From contig JBKHHW010000185.1 of NCBI GenBank assembly GCA_046538945.1, positions 1 to 6,188 on the forward strand: a stretch of DNA of 6,188 nt, read 5' to 3'. Below, piece after piece: positions 1-5,582 of this stretch (positions are counted from its first letter, which is position 1; each line of letters starts with the position of its first letter). The notes under the pieces are model-generated. The model made no database searches, had not been told where the DNA came from, and saw only the letters and a list, made by a program, of their open reading frames with translations. The stretch comes from JAEZKC01 sp046538945. Lineage in GTDB: Bacteria > Fibrobacterota > Chitinivibrionia > Chitinivibrionales > Chitinispirillaceae. Position numbers and translations under genes: made by a program.

Positions 1-131
1 GTGGGGAAGATTTTGGTTTCGAACCATTAACGGAGTTACGTTGAATTGATTCTTCTTCAGCCCCCCAGGCCAAAACAGGTCATCCCAAGAATATGCACGA
101 TATTTGCAATACCCTACTCCATAAATCCCAC

Positions 132-138
132 AGGAGGT
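132..138 (+). promoter_or_regulatory. Strong ribosome binding site deciding the start at 145
   Basis: AGGAGGT lies six bases before the ATG at 145. It is the best Shine-Dalgarno match in the window and is the main reason to place the start there and not at the upstream TTG. No matching -35/-10 pair could be identified in 1-131. Confidence 0.75.
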
Positions 139-144
139 CTTTTT

Positions 145-447
145 ATGGCAAGCGTACTGCAGGATGCTATCGATATTTTGAAGGGTATGCCCGATGATGC
201 GACACTGGAAGATATCGTCGAGGAGCTTGAAAACACCCTGGGTTCTGAGCATTACCCCCGGAGAATTTTCGGACGCAGAGCGAAAATCACCGCCCGGCCG
301 GAAGTTCATGAACACATCGAGGATGAAAAGCCGGAAAACGTTGAACACTACGGCAGAAGAGAGGGGCACGTTGCCCAGCAGATCGACAAGGCCCAGGAAA
401 TTCATACCGACAGGGCCAGACAGGGAAAAAGGAGTGTGAGAAAGTGA
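145..447 (+). CDS. Small charged protein with antitoxin-like N-terminus (hypothetical)
   Basis: A 100-residue protein that I cannot assign to a named family. The ATG at 145 is chosen because a near-perfect Shine-Dalgarno, AGGAGGT at 132-138, sits six bases upstream; the same frame is open further left (to a TTG at 46), but nothing supports a longer start. Residues 1-30 (MASVLQDAIDILKGMPDDAT, then LEDIVEEL) resemble the leading segment of small proteins often found as antitoxin partners of RelE/ParE toxins, whose pattern is roughly a helix, 'PDDAT', then a 'DI..EL' helix. The rest is different: from about residue 36 it is very polar, rich in E, H, R and K, with no hydrophobic core, so it may be partly disordered. 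There is no signal peptide or membrane segment. A 19-codon frame starting at a GTG overlaps its stop by four bases, an arrangement common in toxin-antitoxin pairs. That the gene is real is likely from the ribosome site; the antitoxin reading is inference. Confidence 0.6.
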   Translation: MASVLQDAIDILKGMPDDATLEDIVEELENTLGSEHYPRRIFGRRAKITARPEVHEHIEDEKPENVEHYGRREGHVAQQIDKAQEIHTDRARQGKRSVRK

Positions 448-500
448 AATATGAATTCAGGATGAAGAGCAGCGGACAGTTATCAAATATTATCTTTTGA
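444..500 (+). pseudogene. Possible remnant of a second, translationally coupled gene
   Basis: A frame beginning with GTG at 444 overlaps the stop of the preceding gene as GTGA and has a GGAG at 431-434, nine bases upstream. It encodes only 18 residues, VKYEFRMKSSGQLSNIIF, before a TGA at 498-500. The opening 'KYEF' followed by a polar segment faintly recalls the first strand of RelE/ParE-type toxins, but the match is too short to be evidence. Reading on past the stop in any of the three frames gives no convincing continuation of such a fold. It may be a truncated toxin, a short leader-like peptide, or chance. Low confidence. Confidence 0.2.
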
Positions 501-842
501 AAAACAGCTCAAAATTGCAGCTATACCAGGGTCATTGCAGATCTTTCGGGCTAAAGTATCGTTGATTTCAATGTGTCCGGGAACGGCTGAAACCGTACTT
601 TTTCTGAGGATTCCACCACCATGAATGCTTCCCGCCCTCTCTCAGCAAAAGACTCCCGTTTGCCCTGAGTTGCTCCTTTTCATACTGATACTTTCTTCTC
701 TGAAATTCTGTCCGGCTTCTATTCAGCAAAAAAATCCAGACATTTGTTTTCGAAGTAGAAAAGTTAGAGACTGAGTTACGAAATCCCGAAACCACCCTGG
801 CCAGGAGCAAAGCACCCCTATCCAAAGCGATGGTCGGTTACC
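448..842. other. Gene-poor stretch between converging genes; possible intergenic repeat
   Basis: This 395-base stretch separates the left plus-strand gene from the end of the minus-strand gene cluster. The only long frame, 825-568 on the minus strand (85 codons), begins with TTG, has no Shine-Dalgarno, and gives a W-, R- and S-rich product with no recognisable domain, so I do not call it a gene. Visible small structures are: an inverted repeat TTTTGA/TCAAAA (495-500, 509-514); a short hairpin ACGG/CCGT (583-586, 593-596) followed by a T-rich run; a perfect 10-base palindrome CCTGGCCAGG at 796-805; and a 9-base direct repeat TCAGCAAAA at 642-650 and 723-731. None amounts to a strong terminator. 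The long open frame in apparently non-coding DNA would fit a dispersed repeat or a decayed gene, but only a genome-wide search could show this. Confidence 0.35.
583..605 (+). terminator. Weak hairpin plus T-run, possible terminator
   Basis: ACGG at 583-586 can pair with CCGT at 593-596 across a six-base loop, and the run ACTTTTTCT follows. A four-pair stem is short for a Rho-independent terminator, and the site is 136 bases past the stop at 447. It is listed because it is the only stem followed by T residues that I can find after the plus-strand gene. Confidence 0.15.
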
Positions 843-1151
843 TCACCTTGGATTCCAGGTCTGGGCCGAAGTGATCATCAAAGCCACGAAAGCCATCATT
901 CCCGCTGCAAGCCACACCTGCTTCTTATAGTCATGATCCCTTTTGATCAGGCCAAGCTTCTTGTGCGCCGGGGATGTGGTGCTGCCGGGGATTGAATCGG
1001 GGATTTCCGGAATGGCAAGACCGGTGTCGGCCGGTTCAGCTGGGGCGTTCTGGATCAGAGTGTCCTGAACGTGCTCATGAACGTCACTTTCGTGAGCCTG
1101 CACACCCCAGACACAACCTACCACCAGTAATATCACAAAAATTTTCCTCAT
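843..1151 (-). CDS. Small exported or membrane-anchored protein downstream of gatB (hypothetical)
   Basis: A 102-residue protein of no recognised family. Residues 1-19 look like a signal peptide: RK at 2-3, hydrophobic IFVILLVV at 4-11, and a possible signal peptidase I site after V17-Q18-A19. An alternative is a lipoprotein signal, since V10-V11-G12-C13 fits a relaxed lipobox. The mature start is histidine- and acid-rich (HESDVHEHVQD, 20-30), followed by a Pro/Ala/Asp-rich, probably flexible region to about 60. Next comes a basic patch (K64, K65, K70, R71, K76, K77), then a hydrophobic segment at about 79-95, ending in the tail QTWNPR. The basic patch lies on the side that would be exported if the signal peptide is cleaved, which is unusual under the positive-inside rule. 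The ATG at 1151 has only a weak GGAAAAA upstream. It starts 27 bases after gatB ends on the same strand, so it is probably cotranscribed. Function unknown. Confidence 0.7.
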   Translation of the reverse strand: MRKIFVILLVVGCVWGVQAHESDVHEHVQDTLIQNAPAEPADTGLAIPEIPDSIPGSTTSPAHKKLGLIKRDHDYKKQVWLAAGMMAFVALMITSAQTWNPR

Positions 1152-1178
1152 ACGATTTTTTCCATATAAACAAAAATA

Positions 1179-2609
1179 TCAGGAAGCCAGCAGCTTCGAC
1201 AGAATGGAATTCACCTCTTTTGGGTTCGCCGCTCCCCGGGTGGCTTTCATCACCTGGCCCATGAAAAACGACGTAACCTTCTTGTCCCCGCCTTTGTATT
1301 TTTCCACCGCATCGGGATTGGCATCGATCACCTGCTTCACTATGGCCTCGATAGCCCCGGAGTCCGATACCTGCCCAAGCCCCTGCTCATCGATAACCAC
1401 CCTGGGATCCTTGTCCTCACTTTCCATGATATCGAGCACTTTTTTGGCGGCTTTGGCGGATACATCCCCGCTGTTGATCAATCCCAGAAGTCCACCGAGC
1501 CTCTTAGGCGTAACCTTCAGATCGCGGGGACTCTCAAGCTTCTTGTCCTTTAGTATACGCATGATATCGGTCATGATCCAGTTGGACGCGGCTTTGGGGT
1601 CCTTGCACGCGGCTACCGTCTCCTCGAAATAATCGGCGACCTGGCGCGATGACGTAAGCACCTCAACTGCATTGGGAACGAGACTGTACTCCTGAGCGAA
1701 CCGTTCCCGACGCTCGACAGGCAGTTCCGGGAGTTTCTCTTTGAGCTTCTCCACCCATTCGCTCTCGACCACCAGAGGCATTAGATCCGGATCGGGGAAA
1801 TAACGATAATCGTGCGCATCCTCCTTGGAACGCATCGGCACAGAACGGTTGTTGCCGGGATCCCACAGAAATGTCTGCTGAAGGATCGTGCCGCCCGAAC
1901 TCAGAACCTCCTCCTGGCGCCTCGCCTCGTAATCAAGCGCCTTCTCCAGGTTTCTGAAACTGTTCATGTTCTTGATTTCGGTTTTGGTACCCAGTTTCTT
2001 TTCACCTTTTGGGCGAAGAGAGATATTGGCATCGCAGCGAAGACTCCCCTCCTCCATGTTGCAGTCGCAGATCCCCAGATACTCGAGGATCTGTTTCAGC
2101 CCGGTAAGATAGGCATACGCCTCCGCGGAACTGCGCATATCCGGCTCGGACACTATTTCTATAAGAGGTGTTCCGCATCGGTTGACATCGAAGAGAGAAT
2201 CCACATCCTGGTCATGGATCAGCTTGCCCGCATCCTCCTCCATATGCACCCGGGTAACTCCGATAACTCTCTCCTGACCATCAACGGTAACGGGAAGTGT
2301 CCCATGTTCGCACACCGGCATATCGTACTGGGAAATCTGATAACCCTTGGGGAGATCCGGGTAGAAATAGTTCTTGCGCGCAAAGATCGATTTCTCATTC
2401 ACCTTGCATCCCAGAGCTAAACCTGTAAGCACCGCCATCTCCACTGCGGCGCGGTTGAGCACCGGGAGAGCCCCCGGGAGTCCAAGACACACCGGACAGC
2501 CGTGCGTGTTGGAGGGATCTCCGAAGGGAGTCGTGCAGCTGCAGAAGAGTTTTGTGTTTGTCAGCAGTTGGGCATGTACTTCAAGCCCGATAACTATTTC
2601 GTATTCCAC
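1179..2609 (-). CDS. gatB: Asp-tRNA(Asn)/Glu-tRNA(Gln) amidotransferase subunit B
   Basis: GatB is the tRNA-binding and kinase-like subunit of the cytoplasmic GatCAB transamidase. The complex activates the side chain of Glu-tRNA(Gln) or Asp-tRNA(Asn) with ATP and converts it to Gln or Asn using ammonia from GatA. The 476-residue product has the family's usual length and is intact. The N-terminal signature GLEVHAQL (8-15) is present, as are the zinc-site cysteines C23, C25, C38 and C41. Further family motifs are FARKNYFYPDLPKGYQISQ (76-94), HMEEDAGK (122-129) and GTPLIEIVSEPD (146-157); H12, E125 and E151 fall where the family has metal-binding residues. The last 150 or so residues form the helical and YqeY-like tail that contacts tRNA. 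The start is a GTG at 2609, with AAGGAG at 2619-2624 nine bases upstream. It follows the SPOR gene after 86 bases. gatA and gatC are not here, so the three subunits are not encoded as one operon in this region. Identification is secure. Confidence 0.98.
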   Translation of the reverse strand: MEYEIVIGLEVHAQLLTNTKLFCSCTTPFGDPSNTHGCPVCLGLPGALPVLNRAAVEMAVLTGLALGCKVNEKSIFARKNYFYPDLPKGYQISQYDMPVCEHGTLPVTVDGQERVIGVTRVHMEEDAGKLIHDQDVDSLFDVNRCGTPLIEIVSEPDMRSSAEAYAYLTGLKQILEYLGICDCNMEEGSLRCDANISLRPKGEKKLGTKTEIKNMNSFRNLEKALDYEARRQEEVLSSGGTILQQTFLWDPGNNRSVPMRSKEDAHDYRYFPDPDLMPLVVESEWVEKLKEKLPELPVERRERFAQEYSLVPNAVEVLTSSRQVADYFEETVAACKDPKAASNWIMTDIMRILKDKKLESPRDLKVTPKRLGGLLGLINSGDVSAKAAKKVLDIMESEDKDPRVVIDEQGLGQVSDSGAIEAIVKQVIDANPDAVEKYKGGDKKVTSFFMGQVMKATRGAANPKEVNSILSKLLAS

Positions 2610-2618
2610 CTTCCCGTT

Positions 2619-2624
2619 CTCCTT
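2619..2624 (-). promoter_or_regulatory. Ribosome binding site supporting the GTG start of gatB
   Basis: On the minus strand AAGGAG lies nine bases before GTG at 2609-2607. The GTG places the conserved GLEVHAQL motif at the usual distance from the N-terminus, so the non-ATG start is well supported. Confidence 0.7.
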
Positions 2625-2695
2625 CTATTTACTTGACTTCTCTTTTTCCCTGATCCGTTTTAAGTCACACATTGCTGTGCAGAATACCTGGAAAC

Positions 2696-3814
2696 CTATT
2701 TTTCCACGATGCTTGTCGATAGCCCCGCCTTCTCGAGCTTCTCCTCTGCAAAAGCTTTGGCTTCATCCCTGGAACCGAACTCCCCCACCCGCACCCGGTA
2801 AAGCGTCTGGTCGCCTTTAGATGTAGGCAGTACTGTCACCCCGCTATAAGTGGCACCCAGTTTCCTGCGCAGATTTTCCGCATTCTCCTTTGAACCGAAC
2901 GCACCGACCTGCACTGTAAACGAAACCCCGGTCTTCTTTTTCTCTTTACGGCGGTCCTTCACCAGAACATCTGATATCGTAGTCTCTTCTTTAGCCCCAG
3001 CGCCCTTTTTCCCATTTTCCCTGGATGCGGACGTTTTCTCTTTAATCTCTGTATCACTTGCAATACGGCCCGCAACCTTCGAGATCAGCCCATCCTCAAG
3101 CAAAGGACCTTTCACTTTCAGAAGCTGTCCCTCATGAATGGAGACCTTGTCTATACCGCCCATCTTTTCCGCACACTCAAACATCGCCAGGACATAAGGA
3201 ACATACCATGGCGAGGATGTATCGGGAAGAATGCTTTTTTCAAGGACGGCATAGGCACCCTTCCAGTCTCCGCGGTCCATGGAGATATAGGCCAGATGAA
3301 GCCTTGCGGCGGCACTCAGTTCATCAGTACTGTCTTTTACGATTTCGCTCCAGAGCGGCATCGCGGACTTGACTTTTTTGTCAAGATAGTAAGACAATGC
3401 TGTGAGATGACGGTACACCGGGGCACGATCCTGCCACGAAGCCAATTCGTATAAAGAGGCGGCCTTTTTGTAATCCTCGTTGATGAAGGCACAATCTCCC
3501 AGAAAACGGTAACTGGCCGCCCGATACTGCGGTGGTACAGAATCACTGGAGCTGTACTCCCTGTAGATCTTTTCAGCTTTGTCCACAGGAAGAGTACGGG
3601 CGTGAAGAAGCTTCAGTCTGTGATCTGACGGATACTTCTTAAGAGCTTTCCCGATCAGCTGCTCCGCCTCTTCTGCCAAACCCTTCTTCAACAGCTTTTC
3701 AGCCACATCCGCATCGGTCCGGGCAGACGAGAACAACGGAAGCGCAGCAACCGAGACCACCAGAACGGTTCCGCACAAAAGTTTTCCTGCAAACACTCCT
3801 CTTCCGAACGGCAA
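2696..3814 (-). CDS. Exported TPR-like protein with C-terminal SPOR domain
   Basis: A 372-residue envelope protein. Residues 1-31 form a signal peptide: basic start (R5, K11), hydrophobic LLCGTVLVVSVAALPLF, cleavage plausible after S29-S30-A31. Residues about 33-225 are helical repeats of TPR type, for example AEEAEQLIGKALKKYPSDHR and YKKAASLYELA, likely a protein-binding scaffold. A highly charged, low-complexity linker (about 255-293, rich in K, E, G) joins them to a SPOR domain at 295-372, which has the two-fold pattern SFTVQVGAFGSKENAENL and LYRVRVGEFGSRDEAKAF. SPOR domains bind glycan strands lacking stem peptides and often localise proteins to division sites, so a periplasmic cell-wall role is inferred. 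The frame is open up to 3931, but that would overlap the lapA-like gene by 101 bases and bury the signal peptide. TTG at 3814, with AGGAG at 3821-3825 six bases upstream and 16 bases after the lapA-like stop, is the better start. Confidence 0.85.
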   Translation of the reverse strand: MPFGRGVFAGKLLCGTVLVVSVAALPLFSSARTDADVAEKLLKKGLAEEAEQLIGKALKKYPSDHRLKLLHARTLPVDKAEKIYREYSSSDSVPPQYRAASYRFLGDCAFINEDYKKAASLYELASWQDRAPVYRHLTALSYYLDKKVKSAMPLWSEIVKDSTDELSAAARLHLAYISMDRGDWKGAYAVLEKSILPDTSSPWYVPYVLAMFECAEKMGGIDKVSIHEGQLLKVKGPLLEDGLISKVAGRIASDTEIKEKTSASRENGKKGAGAKEETTISDVLVKDRRKEKKKTGVSFTVQVGAFGSKENAENLRRKLGATYSGVTVLPTSKGDQTLYRVRVGEFGSRDEAKAFAEEKLEKAGLSTSIVEK

Positions 3815-3820
3815 AAAGGT

Positions 3821-3825
3821 CTCCT
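3821..3825 (-). promoter_or_regulatory. Ribosome binding site deciding the TTG start of the SPOR gene
   Basis: AGGAG on the minus strand is six bases before TTG at 3814-3812. It lies between the lapA-like stop (3833-3831) and the TTG. No ATG or GTG between the lapA-like stop and the hydrophobic signal segment has an equally good site; a GTG six codons on, at residue 7, has only a closely spaced GAGGA. Confidence 0.65.
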
Positions 3826-3830
3826 GTAGG

Positions 3831-4208
3831 TTACACCTGAGAATTATCTTCCGAGGAGTCTGACTGCGACTCGTCCTGCTTTCCTCTTGCTTCATCACGG
3901 GATTTGTACAGATCCAGCTCGGATTTGACATAGATCAATTCATCCTCGAGCTGCTTCATCTCTTTTTTCTTTTTTCGCACATTCGACTGGCCTATTAAGT
4001 AGTAATAAGCCGCGGCAAGTATTCCAATAAGAAGGCCGATGCCGAATGATCCTGCCACAAAAGCGTAAATCGGTATGGCAGTAGTTCTGTACCCCAGGAT
4101 GATCACGGGTACACTTTCACTGAACTCTTTCTGATTGAATGTGAAAATCAGAACCCAGGCCGCCATGAACGCAACCGCGAATACAACTATCCATTTGAGA
4201 ATTTTCAT
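3831..4208 (-). CDS. LapA-like (DUF1049) two-helix inner-membrane protein
   Basis: A 125-residue membrane protein resembling the LapA/DUF1049 family. In E. coli, LapA works with LapB in controlling lipopolysaccharide synthesis. Transmembrane helix 1 is about residues 4-24 and ends in FTFNQ. A short exported loop with VPVIILG (33-39) follows, and helix 2 is about 46-72, Gly- and Ala-rich (GSFGIGLLIGILAAAYYYL). Next comes a basic run RKKKKEMK (78-85) on the cytoplasmic side, a probable coiled coil to about 110, and an acidic Ser/Asp/Glu tail. This helix-loop-helix-coiled-coil plan and length fit LapA, but the family is short and divergent, so I leave the symbol blank. The ATG at 4208 is used because AAAGGA (4216-4221) lies seven bases upstream and the codon overlaps the miaB stop as ATGA, which suggests translational coupling; the frame is open 18 codons further but only inside miaB. 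No lapB-like gene is recognisable, although the next gene also carries TPR-like repeats. Confidence 0.75.
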   Translation of the reverse strand: MKILKWIVVFAVAFMAAWVLIFTFNQKEFSESVPVIILGYRTTAIPIYAFVAGSFGIGLLIGILAAAYYYLIGQSNVRKKKKEMKQLEDELIYVKSELDLYKSRDEARGKQDESQSDSSEDNSQV

Positions 4209-5467
4209 CCGGGTATCCTTTCTCCGATGAGAGTCATCCCGCTGCTCCGTACTGCCCTGCACCTTAAAATCATTCCTGCTTCAAGGTCACTGCAAGCCAG
4301 AAGCACCCGTTTGCATCCATGATCCTGCCCCATCCAGGCCCGGTCCCGCTTTTCCTGACGGCCGCTTATGAAAACCTCCAGCTCCCGCCCCACCGATGAT
4401 TCATAGATTTCACGGGTGATTTCCGTCTGAAGCCCTATCAATTGGGTAAGCCGAGCCTGCTTCTCCTCTTCTGAAATCATCTCTTTCATGGAAGCTGCTG
4501 CTGTGCCCTCCCGCGGTGAATAGGCAAACATAAAAGCGGTGGTGTACCGTGCATCCTCCACCAGCTTGAGCGTATCCCTGAACTCAGCATCGGTTTCGGA
4601 AGGAAAACCTACCATGATATCGGTGGTGATGTCCGCGTGAGGCATACGGGTCCTGATCATTTCGATCAGACCGCGGTAATGCTCTGCGTCATAGCCGCGA
4701 TTCATAAGCGACAGTATCCGGTCGGAACCCGCCTGCACCGGAAGGTGGATATGACTGCAGAATTTGGGATCGGAGGCTACAGTGTCGATAAGCTTACGGG
4801 TGCAGTCCTTGGGGTGGCTGGTGGTGAAACGAATCCTCTCAAGCCCATCCACTTCCACGATTCTGGCCAAAAGGTCGGGGAAATCCATTCCATCATGATT
4901 GTAGGAGTTGACATTCTGCCCCAGAAAAGTGATCTCCTTAACCCCTGAAGCCACCTTCTGTTTCACCTGCTTTTCTATGATTTCAAAGGGGATCGACATT
5001 TCCGATCCGCGCACATAGGGAACGATGCAGTAGGCGCAGTAGTTGTCACACCCTCTCATCACCGGCACGAAATCGGTAACGGCGCTGCGTGAAAACACCC
5101 CGTTTTGAGCTTCAGACGGAACCAGAGATTCCACCACTTCCTCGATCCGCTCCATCTGCTTTGCCCCGATCACCTGGTCCACTCCGGCAATCTGCTGCCT
5201 GAGCTTATCCCCCAGCCGCTCGGCCATGCAGCCTATGACCCAGAGGTTCCCGTTTCGCCGCTTTTTTATCCCGGCGAACTCGGAAATGCGGGCCCTGGCC
5301 CGTTTTTCGGCATTTTCACGCACGCTGCAAGTGTTCACCACGATCAGATCGGCATCGTGAGGGGAATCGGTGAGCACGAAACCGCGCTGGGAAAGCAGCT
5401 GGTGTATGGTGTCCGAATCGGCCACATTCATCTGACAGCCGAAGGTCTGGAAATAAACTGAAGGCAT
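4205..5467 (-). CDS. miaB: tRNA-2-methylthio-N6-(dimethylallyl)adenosine37 synthase MiaB
   Basis: MiaB is a radical-SAM methylthiotransferase that adds a methylthio group to i6A at position 37 of tRNAs reading codons that begin with U, which improves decoding. The 420-residue product has all three expected parts. The N-terminal methylthiotransferase domain carries cluster cysteines C11 (TFGCQMN), C47 (VVNTCSVREN) and C80 (WVIGCMAERLG). The radical-SAM domain carries the CxxxCxxC cysteines C140, C144 and C147 (RGCDNYCAYCIVPYVRG). The last 60 or so residues, from about SVGRELEVFISG, match a TRAM RNA-binding domain. GCQMN, the DNYCAYCIVPYVRG stretch and the moderate length favour MiaB over MtaB or RimO. 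The ATG at 5467 puts GCQMN ten residues in, as in relatives, but its Shine-Dalgarno is poor; a GTG at 5512 would add 15 residues that look unlike the family. The stop overlaps the lapA-like start. Confidence 0.95.
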   Translation of the reverse strand: MPSVYFQTFGCQMNVADSDTIHQLLSQRGFVLTDSPHDADLIVVNTCSVRENAEKRARARISEFAGIKKRRNGNLWVIGCMAERLGDKLRQQIAGVDQVIGAKQMERIEEVVESLVPSEAQNGVFSRSAVTDFVPVMRGCDNYCAYCIVPYVRGSEMSIPFEIIEKQVKQKVASGVKEITFLGQNVNSYNHDGMDFPDLLARIVEVDGLERIRFTTSHPKDCTRKLIDTVASDPKFCSHIHLPVQAGSDRILSLMNRGYDAEHYRGLIEMIRTRMPHADITTDIMVGFPSETDAEFRDTLKLVEDARYTTAFMFAYSPREGTAAASMKEMISEEEKQARLTQLIGLQTEITREIYESSVGRELEVFISGRQEKRDRAWMGQDHGCKRVLLACSDLEAGMILRCRAVRSSGMTLIGERIPG

Positions 5468-5582
5468 TGATTTTCGAGGTTTTCCAAGGATGAAAGTACT
5501 GAACCGAGGCACAAGCCTGCTGATTACTATAGTTATGTAAAATTACTTTCTGCGCGGCTTGAAAACAGGCGTAATTGGAGTG
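5468..5582 (-). promoter_or_regulatory. Intergenic gap upstream of miaB, likely promoter region
   Basis: The 115 bases between the nucleotidyltransferase gene and miaB are AT-rich in the middle and are the natural place for the promoter of the miaB gene cluster. A TATAGT on the minus strand (5531-5526) could be a -10 element, but no -35 element sits at the right distance, so no promoter is claimed at base level. A six-base inverted repeat, CAAGCC at 5512-5517 and GGCTTG at 5556-5561, flanks this AT-rich part. No T-run marks a terminator for the upstream gene. Confidence 0.3.

Noticed and set aside
1..44. Possible end of a gene or of a tRNA at the left edge
   Set aside because: All three frames are open at the edge and close early (one ends at 30, another at 44), so no frame can be preferred. 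GGTTTCGAACC at 15-25 recalls a tRNA T-arm, but no acceptor stem or CCA follows.
796..805. Perfect palindrome CCTGGCCAGG
   Set aside because: It has no loop and is a single short site without a second copy. It is a possible protein site but is likely to be chance, so it is not listed as a separate feature.
568..825. 85-codon minus-strand frame
   Set aside because: It starts with TTG, has no Shine-Dalgarno, and its product is W/R/S-rich without any recognisable domain. It is treated as part of the non-coding stretch.
1812..2420. 202-codon plus-strand frame
   Set aside because: It lies entirely antisense to gatB, which is certain. The frame is a by-product of gatB codon use.
2610..2695. CACA-GCAA-TGTG hairpin upstream of gatB
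   Set aside because: The stem has four Watson-Crick pairs plus two wobble pairs and no T-run, so it is not a terminator. It is too weak to call a regulatory element.
2374..3454. Several plus-strand frames of about 95-150 codons
   Set aside because: All are antisense to gatB or the SPOR gene, have no ribosome sites of note, and show no protein-like domains.
3770..3780. Lipobox at Cys14 of the SPOR protein
   Set aside because: The residues before the Cys are K-L-L. A Leu at -1 does not fit a lipobox, and the hydrophobic segment continues past the Cys, so a signal peptidase I type signal is preferred.
4637..5461. Two plus-strand frames of just over 100 codons opposite miaB
   Set aside because: They are shadows of the conserved miaB coding sequence and show no independent evidence of coding.
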